Origin: Whitmania pigra
Taxonomy: Eukaryota > Annelida > Clitellata > Hirudinida > Haemopidae
Assembly: GCA_021613335.1 (NCBI GenBank)
Contig: JAJTWR010000443.1
Location: 206,001 to 270,000, forward strand
Reading direction: 5' to 3'
Length of the DNA: 64,000 nt
Shown one piece after another: positions 1-11,974 of this stretch (position 1 is its first letter; the number at the start of each line of letters is the position of its first letter). A program made the position numbers and the translations under genes. The notes beneath the pieces were generated by a model that saw only the letters and a list, made by a program, of their open reading frames with translations, was not told the DNA's origin and did no database searches.

Positions 1-474
1 TAAGAAACTGATATCGAGATAATGTCCAGACGCAAAACCAGATAAAATATTATTGCTAAAGCATTTATAAACAAGAATGGTCTTGAATGTAGAAACTTTC
101 ATCAATAACACTTCATCAGTTCGTTCATCAATAACCACAAAACTAAGATATAATAGTCTTACCTAGTTATCGCATGCTTTGCATTGTTCCATTTCTTCAA
201 TATTTTCCCCCTTATCTGCTCACGACTTAAAAATGGAAGTAATCGCTTGACTTTTAAAGCTTCTGAACGAAAAAACGACCACCTGACCGATTCCATCTAT
301 TTTCAAAATAAGCAAGGCCTCAAAAGCAGACGACTAAGCCACAGCGAGATGCTTAGAGATGCCTATTTTTATTAATATTTAATTGTTCACATATACAGTT
401 AAATATTTATTTTTATATTAACATTTGCATTTAATAAAAATGTAATTATTTTGCGAAACTCAAATAAGCTTGTT
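1..474. other. AT-rich sequence, no gene seen
   Basis: No supported gene. Short open frames here are low-complexity and show no domain or splice context. It lies 3' of the minus-strand gene that ends at 475 and may include its 3' untranslated region. Confidence 0.4.
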
Positions 475-1455
475 TCATGTGAAATATTCAGAAGCTTGCA
501 CGGTCTCCAGAACTTGACCAGAGTCTCTCAATGGCTGCGCAGATATTGCACGTAGTCTGAAGTCTGACGTATATTTTTGTTTAACTGGATTTAAGTCGCT
601 ATCAGAAAGATTCTTTGATTGTTTGGAGCGTTTATGTGCTCCTTGTCGCCTGTAGATATGGCTCCTAGTATTGGAAACTATTGGAGTTTGGGCGCGCCAA
701 TTAACTCTCTGACCACCTTCTTCCATGTTTTCACGAAAGGCTCCTGATTTAAAATTAAGATAAAACACATGTTTACAAATTAAGTACGAATTTTTAGTAT
801 ATCCCCACATAGTAATCACAAATTTACATTAAATAAACATTGACAGTATGTATCATGTCACCATTTGTAAAGATGACAAATATAAAATATATTGCCAAAA
901 TACTTCCACTTTTGAAAATAGAACATCAAAAAATTATGAACTTCCACTAATGAGAGAAAGTTGCCGAGAAACTCTAGTTACCAAAATTAATCATGCATAG
1001 TGAAAACCAGAGAGATCGCTTCGGTTATATTTAGTGAGAGGCTAAGTTCAATATTCACAAACTATTTTTTGGTGGTAATCAAAATTTATTGCCTGCTAAA
1101 TTGCCGAGATGGATGGGGTGTAGGAGGGCATGAGCTAAGAGGCCCGACAGAACTCATCGGTTTGAGTTTCAATTAAATAAAACAACTCAATGAGTGATTA
1201 TCTAAATTATATGCCTATGTTTAATTATTGTGCCTAAATACACATGTCAAATAAAAGTTTAATACTAAAATATACCCAACTATTTGCAAGCAAAATAAGG
1301 TTAACGCAAATAAAGACCATCTCCGTGTCCATTTTCTTCCTCTTCTTGGGCATATGTGATGATGAAGACAATGCAATCTTGAGCTATCTTCACCAGCATG
1401 CTGATCCACATGACCAGCATCACAGGCACCAAGACATTTTTTACGAAGATTGATT
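475..1455 (-). CDS. C-terminal part of an unrecognised membrane protein gene
   Basis: Two minus-strand exons can be joined: 1455-1318 and 743-475. The first follows a TTGTTCAG acceptor and encodes a strongly hydrophobic stretch (FVKNVLVPVMLVMWISML and onward) that reads as one or two membrane segments, followed by an acidic run (EEEENGHGD). It ends at a GT donor in phase 1. The second exon follows a TTTAAATCAG acceptor in the matching phase and encodes a hydrophilic, basic and Ser-rich tail of about 89 residues ending in TGA. Phase agreement and the membrane-then-tail order make this a plausible C terminus of an integral membrane protein with a cytosolic tail. Upstream exons to the right were not found; the hAT insertion at 2028 may lie in or beyond the gene. 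The family is not recognised. Confidence 0.38.
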
Positions 1456-2019
1456 CTGAACAATCAAATATTAGAGTATTAAAAAAATAAGAATGTTATA
1501 AATGTGAAATCGCAGTTTTGGTATTTTTTAAAGGTTTCCATGCGTACCCTCCAGAGAAAATACTCTGGTATAATTCATTTAGAAACCAGGTTTTATAAGA
1601 AAGTGTTATTTTTTGGTGTTTACAAACAGTGACGTACCGAATGAAATCTAGTATAAAGTCATTATTTCAATATTGGCATGGGCATTCATAAAATAGCTAA
1701 ATTAAATTAAATTAATGGTGGTTAAATAATAACTTGAAGTTTGTAATTTTAACCATATTCATCTGCTCAGAAATAATGAATCTACGACAAAAAGTGCATT
1801 CACGTTGTGAACTTAATTACTTTTCTCTATTTCACCAATTTCCAGAGAGGAGATGGCAAATCTTCGTTTAGCCATTTAAGATAATTTCCTAAAATTGGTT
1901 GATGACTTGTTTTTGTTGTTTAATTTCATATGTTTAAAAAAAAGTAAGGGTAGAAATGGACGATGAAGAAACAGTTGACCGATTCTCTTTACCATGGACA
2001 TACCGAAAGAGAAAGAGTG
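1456..2019. other. Non-coding sequence with one short open frame
   Basis: No supported gene. A 24-codon frame starting at 1956 (MDDEETVDRF...) runs into the target site of the hAT element and, without the insertion, would stop right after it. There is no splice evidence for it. The stretch could hold introns or upstream exons of the minus-strand membrane-protein gene. Confidence 0.3.
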
Positions 2020-2027
2020 GGGAGGCT

Positions 2028-3716
2028 CAGTGCCGGATTAAGGTGGGGCCCAATGGGCCCGGGCCCAGAGCCAACCACCAAGAGGGGACTCCCACCAATA
2101 CAAACTTTCGATCAAATTTATACAAAATTTGTAGTATGATATGTTTTCAAAATCAGTAGTCCTTGATAAATGTGTCCATTGAAGAGTTAGGTGTCCATTT
2201 GACATTTGGTTTAGCGCAATCGATTACATATGCGAGCCACACATCAAAGAGAATCACCTTACGAGGCCCTTATCCAGTCACGCCTGTTCCTCAGATCGTC
2301 CAGTGATTTCATTTGATAATAAGAGTATATATGGAACTACTCCGAAACCAAAGCATATTGTTCGTGCATTCTGCTTCCATGTACTTGTTTGAACTACGTT
2401 CATTCGCAATTGTTATATCGAAGAACTTCGAAAGCATCTCTGTGAGTTTGATTAGTATTTACTTTTTTCTTTAAATAGTTATTTGTTTTACTTATCTGGG
2501 TAGTTTCCTAAATAATCATTCTGAACAAGTTGTTGGGACAACAATTTGACTAGCATTTCCAAGACTGGGTAGGCTGGTTTGACACACCAAGGGGTTGTGT
2601 CACTCTTTAATAGTCGTTTTGCAACCTGTTAACGGTAAAGGGGCGGCAAAAACAGTTGCTATGCCACTGGAAGAACCTGACATATATTATACCAGATATT
2701 AGTATGACTGGCATATTATTACCATTTCAATAAAAATCTTTTTATCTATAGGGTGATCGGCAAGTAAGAGTTTAAAAGCAATATGGCGAATTGATACGGG
2801 GTTGAAACAACAGGTCAAGAGTCTAGAGCAGTGCTGAAACGAGTAGCTAGTGTCATTAAATTTATTACCGAGCTTTTGTGGCTTAGCATTCAGAGGTGAC
2901 AACGAATTGGTTAGATCACCTAGCAACGGAAACGTTTTGGGTATTCTTGAACTCATTGCCCAATACGAGGACTTTTTTACACAGCATATCGAAACTCAAG
3001 CTAATCGCGGCAAGGGACACACAAACTATTTGTCATCTAAAATAATGGAAGAGCTTATCAGTTTTATGGGTAAACAAGTCTTCGGGGAAATCATTTCTCG
3101 AGTTAAGAAATCAAAGTAATACTCCACCACTTTGGATTCTACATCCGATGCAACCCACATTGACCAACTGACCCTTGTATTGAGATACATGAAGAAAGAT
3201 GGCCCAGTGGAAGGCTTTGTAACATTCATGACAAACAAAGGCCATGGCGCTCAAGAGATGTTCATCCCCTTGATGGAATTTCTGAAGATTAATGACCTAG
3301 ACCTGGGAAACTGTCACGGGCAAAGTTTCGACAATGCATCTGCAATGAGTTGCAAGTATAATAGTCTACAAATCATGAGTATCGAGTCAGATGTATTGCG
3401 TGAATTAAACTTCAGTGACATCATCAGCGAATTTGCCATACAGAAATCTATAAAAGTATCTGGACTGTAATCATAGCTGTTATAACTTATTAGTTATAAT
3501 TCATTCTTTGATTTTAGCCATATTTATTTGGTTACATTATTTTTTATTTTTGATGGAAAATTAAATTATTATAACTGTAAATAAATTTTGCAAGTACAAC
3601 TAGTGTTAGATTAGGTTAATAGTATGTGATGCTGTGGCGTGTGCAATAAGGGGAATTGGAAAGGGGCCTCCCTTCCAAATGGGCCCAGGGCCATCCACCG
3701 GCTTAATCCGGCACTG
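2028..3716 (+). mobile_element. Decayed hAT transposon (Zaphod/ZMYM-type), TSD GGGAGGCT
   Basis: The ends are inverted repeats starting CAGTGCCGGATTAAG and finishing CTTAATCCGGCACTG, with GGGCCC-rich sequence just inside. Both ends are flanked by the same 8 bp, GGGAGGCT (2020-2027 and 3717-3724), the target duplication length of hAT elements. The interior (about 2850-3470) reads as a hAT transposase related to zinc-finger MYM-type/Zaphod proteins, including the peptides GHTNYLSSKIMEEL, LDSTSDATHIDQL and GQSFDNASAMS. An in-frame TAA at 3117-3119 interrupts it. After the NASAMS region it jumps directly to the C-terminal tail, so the middle and the dimerisation region are deleted. It cannot encode an active transposase. 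The intact ends mean it may once have been mobilised in trans. Confidence 0.88.
2850..3470 (+). pseudogene. hAT transposase remnant inside the Zaphod-like element
   Basis: One reading frame of about 207 codons is broken by a single TAA at 3117-3119. It carries the catalytic-domain start of the hAT (RNase H-like) fold: the aspartate of LDSTSDATHIDQL, then the GQSFDNASAMS block. The last 30 or so codons match the family's C-terminal end (ELNFSDIISEFA). Everything between, several hundred codons in intact relatives, is missing. Family assignment comes from remembered family motifs, not a search. Confidence 0.8.
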
Positions 3717-3724
3717 GGGAGGCT

Positions 3725-4049
3725 TAAAGGACAGTTTTTGCCACACCAAAAAATATTTACTTAATATTTTGTCGATATTTATTGCTCGCTAACAAGAAAT
3801 ATAACAGTATGACAAACTCAAAACTTTTATTTAGTAGCTCAAAAGTCATGGCACATTAAAATAAGCAATGTTTTCCAAATAATGGACATAGCATCCCTTT
3901 TATATAAGAATAAAAAAAATCTTCAATGCTTGCATCCGGACCAAAAAAATCAAAATAAGCTTAGAGAGCCAAGAACGAGTATTCAAAAAAAATTTAAAAA
4001 TCGGGAACTATTTGTAATTAATGCTTGAAAACTTTGAAGATTTTTTATG
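3725..4049. other. AT-rich non-coding spacer
   Basis: No gene or repeat boundary seen between the hAT element and the next inverted-repeat element. Confidence 0.4.
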
Positions 4050-4338
4050 GTAGATCCGTGTGTGCGCCAGCCAAGACAGTTACATATTTGAATTCTCCTG
4101 AAAAATATCTATCAGAATTTGTATAACATGTTTTTTTAATCCGCATGGACGGGGTCGAAAAAAACTAACGATAAAATCAAAACAACTTAGGCGAAAATAA
4201 CTCTAAGTTGTGTTTTACATTTTATAATAGTTATTGTATTTTTAACTGGCTCGGTTGATTTATAATCGCCTTTTTCGTACTCCAGTACTCATAAGTCTTT
4301 TATTTTCGCTGTCTTGGCTGGCGCACACACGGATCTAC
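4050..4338. mobile_element. MITE with 30-bp perfect inverted repeats
   Basis: Positions 4050-4079 and 4309-4338 are exact reverse complements, starting GTAGATCCGTGTGTGCGCCA. The interior of about 230 bp is AT-rich with no coding capacity. If the element proper begins at GATCC and ends at GGATC, it is flanked by TA on both sides, as expected for a Tc1/mariner-type target duplication. The TA reading is inference; the inverted repeat is plain. Confidence 0.8.
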
Positions 4339-5681
4339 GCTTTTTGCACCAAAAAAGTGAATTACAAATATGATATACATAATTATTAAAAATAACATAC
4401 ACATTTTTCATTAGCAAATGTTTCTACCCCTAATTTTTGAAAGACTTTGTTAATACTCCAAAAGAGCCATCGAATAAGAAAACGAAGATTTTTTCAACAC
4501 GTAAGAAAACAGGAAATAAAATCGGGGCAATGCTTACAAAATCAGAAGAAACCTATTTGTGTTGTTAAGGGCGCTGGGAGGAACGATGACCAAACCTGAA
4601 AGCGAGCTGCATGCAAAAAACATTAATTTACTATTTAGAGAAATTGTTTCAAAATTCCTTAAAACAAAAATTGAAAACATATTCCTCATTAGTTCTGAAT
4701 GTAAAGCGAGAGCTCCGTTCGGCAGGTGTGGCAATTATCAGTTACGAAATGGACATCGAACAAACGCACGGCAAGCACGTTTCAAGTAAATACAACACGT
4801 TTATATCTTTATATCTTTACCTACACAAAGTATTTTTAGTTAAATGTTTTTAAATTAATTATTATGATAATTTTTAGTGCAATTAAAATTGTGTTATTAG
4901 TATAAGCTAATACTAATATTCACGTCTTATCTGATTGGATACTACGCTTTAAAAATTACCGTGGTCGAGGTGCTTTAACTGGTTTTAATTATGTCTTCAT
5001 ATTTAACAAATATTACCGGCATAAAATTAGAGAAATCATCTCTCTGAAAAGATAATAACCTAAAAAGGTCTACAAAAATAAAAATCATCTCAAAAATATT
5101 CTGGATGTGCGTCTGGTCATGCCAGAAAAAACTTCGTGTTATTTTATAATTAAAAAATGGTTCGAAAAATACAATCAAATTTTCTGAAGTTGTATGAGGG
5201 GCGTGCACAAGAAAGTTAAGCAGGTGTTCTGGTTTTCTAAGGACGGCTTAGCAAAACAATACAGGTAATTGGTGTAATAGTAATGACCATCGAATGGCAC
5301 ACTTAAAAATGAACTAATTAATTTAATAATAAATAAAACTTCTTCAAACTAAAAAAAACATTTATTTCTAAACAACGACATAATCGAATGCATTGCATAT
5401 AGATCCATGACATCCAAATTTATTTTATAAATACTTTAATTTTTACAATTATTAATATAATTTCTATAATAAATTCAACAAAAGGATATATCAAAATTTG
5501 AGAGGCTTCAACAAGGAACCAGGCATAAAAAGTGTACAGGCATAGTTCGCTAGATGTCCTGGTAAACAAACGACGACGTCGTCAAGTTTGAGATTAAGAG
5601 TTTATCGCTTATTATTCAATTGGATCTCGATCTTTTACATTCTTCAACTTTCTAGAACATCACCGTTATATACGACCAAAA
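4339..5681. other. Intergenic, upstream of the epsinR gene
   Basis: Contains only short open frames in AT-rich sequence (about 4559-4853 and 4975-5208) with no recognisable domain or splice context. The promoter and 5' untranslated region of the CLINT1-like gene must lie in the last few hundred bases. I see no convincing TATA box. Confidence 0.4.
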
Positions 5682-8600
5682 ATGATTAACGTGACAATGT
5701 CCAAGGTTCGGGAGTTGGCAGATAAAGTGTAAGTTGTAGATTTCAGGTGTTACGACGGATGACATTCTTATTGATTGTAATTGATTCTCGTTCCGACATA
5801 CTTATTGTTTTAGTTTCTGACATGGCTTAATGTCAAAGTTATGAAATATCGATTATCATATCATTTTCATTTGTTAATATACGAGTTTAGTGAAATAACA
5901 AGTTGCGTTGTTTGATGAAACTTTGTTAAGGAGATATAAATAATCAGGATGGAACTAATAAAAATTAATATAACTTAACTTCTATTATTATAGGACCAAT
6001 GTAGTCATGAGTTACACTGAAGTGGAAGCAAAGGTTCGAGAGGCAACAAATGATGACCCCTGGGGTCCAACAGGGGCTGTCATGCAGGAAATTTCTCAGT
6101 TTACCTTCACATACGAGCATTTTCCTGAGGCCATTGGAATGTTGTGGAAAAGAATGCTAACTGACAGCAGAAAAAACTGGAGGAGAGTTTACAAGGTGTC
6201 TTATGATGGTCCCTAATCAGCTATGTAGTCTTGGATTAACATAATAGGTTTTGCTTAGTGATTTGAATCACTAGTTTCATAAAGTCTTCATTCAATTTAG
6301 TCTCTAAGACTGCTCGATTACTTGATTCACAATGGATCGGAACGCGTCATCGGAGCCACGAGGGAGAGATTGTATGAGTTGCGACAGCTGGAAAACTACA
6401 CCTTCACAGATGAATATGGCAGGGACCAGGGTATCAATGGTGAGAAATTTATTACTAATGTCATGAATTCTTTAAAATTGTTGAATTAATGAATTATTCA
6501 TGAAAGTTTAACTTTAACAGCTTTAAATTTATGTAATTATGTAGTATCATGGCAATCATTGAAAGTGTTAAAGTTTAAATTTTTTGGTTTAATAGATAAT
6601 GATAATTTTAAAGTAATTCTTAAGTTGAATTTCAATTTCTTTGGTTTCCAAAAATATGTTATCTTGTTATCCTGTTAACATTTTCCTTAAATTAGAACCA
6701 GACTGAGCTTAATTGGCCTGTCAGTATTCATGTTCATGTTCTAACCCATCACCAGTGGACTTTAAACAGCAAACTGATTCAAGAACTCCTCAAACATAAT
6801 TGATTTTTCTGCAATAGCAACACCTGATTATCATGCTGACATCAGCATTATTTATATTATTATTTTTTTGGTGTAACCATTGCTAATAACCATCTCTGCT
6901 AATAATATTTTGACCATTCGACAAAATTTGTGGTTGTCAACAGTTCGTCAAAAGGTCAAGGAAATCCTGAATCTTGTGCAAAATGATGACCTGTTGAGAG
7001 AAGAAAGGAAGAAATCGAAAAAGAATAAAGACAAATATGTTGGAATCGTTGGAGGAGGGGGAGGATATGGCTCCAGATACTGTGAGGCACCAACATTTAT
7101 TTTGTTAGGATTTTTAAATGAGTATTCAGTTTTTATTTATTCTTTCTCTCTTGAATTTGTGAAGTTTAATTATCTGCATTGTTATTAATTTATCAGGTGA
7201 CGATTACGACGCGAGTGGAGTTTCGAGCTTCGACAAGAAACGTCTCGACGACATCAAGGACTGGCAGTCGGGCAACAAAACCATTGCAGAGGAAGCCATC
7301 GACAAAGTCAAAGAATTTGTCAGCAGCATTAGGATCTTTGACAATCCAGATGATTTTGGGTGAGCATGAACAATGATTTTATGCGATTTGTACGATGATG
7401 ATTTATGCACAATTGATTTTTAATTTACTAATATTTCATTGCTGCTGTTTACTCTTCTGTTGAAGCAATTGATAGGCTAATCTGATGATTCTGTGTCTTT
7501 GCAAAACAGGAGCAATGACCTTTACGACGACGATGGTCTCCATGGCGACAGGAACGGAGACTTCAGAGATGGTGATTACAACTCGAGGTGCGATTTCAGA
7601 GAAAAAGACGATGCCGACACCAAGCCAAAATATTCATACAAGAAGCCAAACTCCGATTTGGTCGGTGCACTTAATCTTTGCAATTTGATTTTTATTTTTC
7701 CTTCTGTTATGTGAACACACGACTTGTGTTTAGTTATCGAGATCGCAATGGCAACATCAGTATGACTTGCTCAATGTTTCTTAAAGGTGCAATCTGGTGC
7801 ACGCGTCAAGCAAACGAAAAGTACAACAAACCAACCTGCAACATCTGCATGCGCAGATGCCAACGGTGATTTTGCTGATTTCAAAACTTTTGATGATGCG
7901 GGAGATGATTTCAACCCAAGGGCTTTAGAAGCAGGTATTGTCACTTTCCAGTTAATGGTTTAAAAATAATTATGTCACAATGATTGCAAAAAAAAGAACT
8001 TTCATTCGACTGAAAAGTTTTAATTTTTCCCATCAGCAAAGGTTTCTTTGCCACCAATAAAGTGAGTCTTGTTTTAATTCATTTCGTGAAATAAGTTCAG
8101 GAAGTATTGAAATTCAAATAGAATTTAAAAGTTTTTGTTTCATTGGATTTGTGTTGACATTTGGTTTGTCGTGATTTTTGAAATATTTACATTTGACTAA
8201 AAACATTACCGTTTTTGTTTTGAATTTAAATTTTATGTGCTTCCTTTTGTAGATGTTTAATTTAATTTAAAAAAACTGTTGAAAAGTTTTATGCTATTTG
8301 CATAATATGTCAAATAAGATCCATGGCTATTCAGAAAATCACTGTTATATTGCAACGACTTATTTTTATGATAACAAATTATCATCATCATCATCATGCT
8401 TAAAATTATAATTATTCTTCATGTATTTAATTTCTATGTGCTATTCACATTATTTGCTCAGGACAAAGTCTGAGACTTCAACACCTGCAAAGGTTCAATC
8501 AGTTTCCATTCCGACCAGCAATATCCCAGCTCAGTCTCAAAGCAATGCCGATCTACTCGGTGGTTTGGACTTCGGAATGACCTTGACATCAACACCCTCC

Positions 8601-10532
8601 ACCAATCAGAATTCTTCTCTCTTGGATGATTCATTGTTTGCCAGTAATAACGGCATATCGGCACAGCAGATGTTTCAGCAAGCAACACTTTTCCAACAAC
8701 CGATGATTCAGCAACAACTTCCAATGTTCCAGCAACAACCACCACAGCAACAGCACCATTTCCAACAGCCCGTCATGCCTTCTGTGCAGTCCTCAGCCCT
8801 TGATTTTCAAGGCAAAGATTTATTTCATTTTTGTAAAAAATTTATTTTCAAGTTTTGTTTTGTATGTTGCTCTAATATTCTATTTGTTTACATCTCATTG
8901 TTGGTCGTGTAGGCCAGGGGTACTCAAACTTTTTTGGCCGGGGTCCACATTACGGAATTTTCAGATAGGTGGCGGTCCACAAGGGTCAAAGTCATGCGGA
9001 CCGGGGGGGGGGGTAAAGTAAAAAGTAATGAATTAATATTAAAATGCTGTCAGACTTTTTATTTAGAGTGATGCATGGAACTGCTTGTCCTTCATGACTT
9101 CTATGATATTTGGAGAACTTTGGAAAAATTTGGAGAGCTAGTAATTGCAATTCTCAAACAATTTCCAAGATGTACATCAGTTAATTGACTTAGATTTTTA
9201 AACTTGATAATGTTCATAGTTGAAAATGATGATTCACAGGTGTAAGTTGATCCAAATATTGTCAGAACTGATAAAGCCAATTTCTTGGAGCAAGGGTATT
9301 GACCCTCAATTACAAACTTAGACCAGAATTCAGAATTTTTTAACTTTTTAAATTTTTAAATTTATTTTTTTGGAAATAATTGGAGGTCCACTTAAAAGCT
9401 ATCGGTGGTCCGGATTGTGGACCGCGGTCCGCAGTTTGAGTACCCCTGGTGTAGGCGGTTAAATGCCCTTTGATCTTGTTTGAAATATAAATAAAATAAA
9501 TTAAAAAATACATTATTCATTCGCCCGATTTCTAATTGTTTTGGGCACTTTCACGTATGGTTGATATTAAAAACATTTGTCCAATGCACCTGAATTGACG
9601 TTTGAATGCTTGATAATGCAGAGGATCTCTTCAGTCCACCAGTGGCTTCTGCAACCCTTCAGCCCATCCTCCAACCCAACTCAGGCACCCTTCTGACACC
9701 TGTCCAGAACAGCACTCCGGCCAAACAGGTAAGTCGACTTTTCTGTTCTCTATGCCTAGCTAATCCATGTCAGCCAGGGATGAACCATTGTGACATGTGA
9801 TGAACATCATGATAGATTGTTTCCAACTTTGTCTTTAATTTCATGCTTTGAGTAAAATAACTTAATTTAATCAATGCATTGTTACTTTCTTTGAGGAATG
9901 TTGAGCTGAGATGACCTTTAAACCTATAATAATTTCTTTTGTTTCCATTTCTGAGCGAATCAGTCAAATGAATGTCGAAAATCTTAACTTCCAGCAAGCC
10001 CCTGCGAGCCAGGTAGACCTGAGGCTGGGAAGTACCTGGTTGGGAGCAGGAGTTGACATTTCTCTGGACAACCTTGGTGGCAAACAACAAAAAGCTGCTG
10101 CACTGACCATCAAGCAGTTGCAACAACAGCAGAATAAAGGTGCTGATAAAATGCTTTAATTTTGTAATTTAAAATAATCTCAAAACATTAAGCTAAAACA
10201 GCTTAAGGCTGCACGGAATAATTATCGGTGATCACTGGGTAATCATTATTTCTGTGATTCATTAAATTCAAGTCACAATATAAATGCTTTGTTAGCCATG
10301 CATTTATATCTATTGAAATTTGGATGCTAAACATTGTTCGATGTAAAAATGCGGTTCACGTTTCCGTTTAGGAGTCTCGGGAGCGAACGCCTCAAATCCC
10401 GTTCAACCTGGATTGTTTCCAGGCCAGTACGGCGGATCGGTCGGACAGGGGATGATGGCCGGGCCTGCATTTGGAATGAACAGCCCTTCCACGTTCCAAC
10501 AACACAAGCCTTCAGCAGGATCTCTGCTCTAG
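5682..10532 (+). CDS. CLINT1: Clathrin interactor 1 / epsinR (ENTH-domain adaptor)
   Basis: Twelve exons: 5682-5728, 5994-6195, 6301-6439, 6944-7081, 7197-7359, 7510-7660, 7787-7934, 8037-8061, 8462-8811, 9622-9728, 9956-10139, 10372-10532; 604 residues, frame intact. Residues about 10-145 are an ENTH domain, with KVRELADKVTNVVMSYTE, KVREATNDDPWGP, KNWRRVYK, YLIHNGSERV and the closing EERKKSKKNKDKYVG, all typical of epsinR rather than epsin 1-3. The rest is a long disordered tail rich in Gln, Ser and Asn, ending ...KPSAGSLL. EpsinR binds PI4P at the trans-Golgi/endosome and recruits clathrin, AP-1 and SNARE cargo. The tail has short acidic DLF/DFADF-type motifs, as clathrin/AP-1 binders do. 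The intron after exon 9 fits best as GC-AG and holds a hAT MITE. Exon 8 is only 25 bp. Confidence 0.93.
8915..9448. mobile_element. hAT MITE, 534 bp, TSD GTGTAGGC
   Basis: It starts CAGGGGTACTCAAACTTTTT and ends AAGT-like sequence closing in AGTTTGAGTACCCCTG. The terminal 16 bp are perfect inverted repeats. The flanking 8 bp, GTGTAGGC, is identical at 8907-8914 and 9449-9456. Interior: no open frame, a run of about a dozen G near 9004, and GGTCCAC/GTGGACC inverted motifs near each end. The CAGGGG terminus and 8-bp duplication place it in the hAT superfamily as a non-autonomous element. It sits in sense-neutral intronic sequence of CLINT1. Confidence 0.92.
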
Positions 10533-11974
10533 TTCTCTTTCAGCTTCAATTGACTTCAGGAAATCTTTAATTGTATTTTTAGGTGATTAACGTTTTTAGA
10601 ATCAATTTTATTTCCTGATTTATCAAAGGTTGTTTAACGTGCTGTGAGAGTGCTCTCGCATGTTGAAAGTTTCTCGTCGATGATTTTGATTTGAATTTCA
10701 AATTCCAATGTTTACAATCCACTATTGTTTGCTAACTTACGCCATCTCCACTTATCTCTGACACCAGCATGACTCGTATGCAGACAAACTTATCTCCTCC
10801 ACTTGATGTTTCTTCCGTCTATCTCACATAACCATTACAACTGTGTTACTATTTTTGCATTGAGTGATGGACATGTGATATTTTGTCTGGCTTGTAAATA
10901 CAAGAGATACTTAAATGTACCTGTAACCAGGTTGTGCTGCCAATATGATCGAAGCTTTAATTGGTCTTCTTGAGGCTAATGAGGTTTTCTGATGATTTAG
11001 ACTTTTTTTGGATGCAACTGCATCAATGTCATCACTTGCACACGGAGGATGTTTAAGCTGCTCATCGCCACTATTTTATTACTATGTGAGACCATTGATT
11101 CACTGAATTTTGTAACACTGCAATTAATCAATCATTTTGGATCTGTTAATATTGAATTTGTTTCTTGAACATATCACCATCTGCTTGATCATCATCCTCA
11201 AATGTTAATTCATCTCATGGCTCTTAGACATCAACTTTCACGGTGGAGAATGACGAACAATGATATAAAAAGTGCACTTCTCTTGCTACCTTCTTCTATC
11301 ATTCTCATTTTCTTACTGGTGGCAACATTTTAATGATGTGCACAAAGCCATAACATTTCTATCTTTGCTAAGTCCCGTATGGATTTTTCGCAAAACCAAT
11401 AAACATGACCAGGTTACGTGCATTTAAAATTCCCAATTACTCGCATGGTTGATTTAGCCTGATTTGAACATAAAACATCAATACAAAGATGATACAATTG
11501 AAGTGAATGTGTTTAATTTCGACAAGAATGGGAATATTAAATGCTATTTAGACGAGCAAACCAGTTGGTTTGCGTGACCAACAGCCTTTTAGTGGCTGAT
11601 TGATGGTCGTTGGGAATTTCGTTCTTCATGTGTTACTTAGACTTGCAATGGACTTAGCTAAATTTGAAAATGAGGAGATATGATTTGATTAAGCCTATTA
11701 AAGTAGCGATCTTCTTTAAAAAGTAGAATATTATTTTGTGTGCCGGGGGAATACGACCTACGGGATGCTTTTGATTTTGACGAGCCTTTTGCGGTAATTT
11801 ATTGCTCTGGATATTTTTTAAATAGATATTTAAAAAGTGATGTATGATAAAATGGATACAATAATGTTCTGAAACAAATGATAAATAAGTTTAGTAAGCG
11901 CTAAAATATAAAACTTTCCGGAGATCTTCAATAAAAGTTTGTAGTGGGCTCATGTGATCGTTGCCCAGAGAGAC
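10533..11974. other. CLINT1 3' region and GALC upstream region
   Basis: About 1.4 kb without a coding region. Part is probably CLINT1 3' untranslated sequence and the right-hand end the GALC promoter. I did not find a repeat, TATA box or clear polyadenylation signal. Confidence 0.4.

Noticed and set aside
1244..1453. Plus-strand frame of 69 codons with His/Asp-rich end
   Set aside because: Antisense to the better-supported hydrophobic minus-strand exon and has no splice context.
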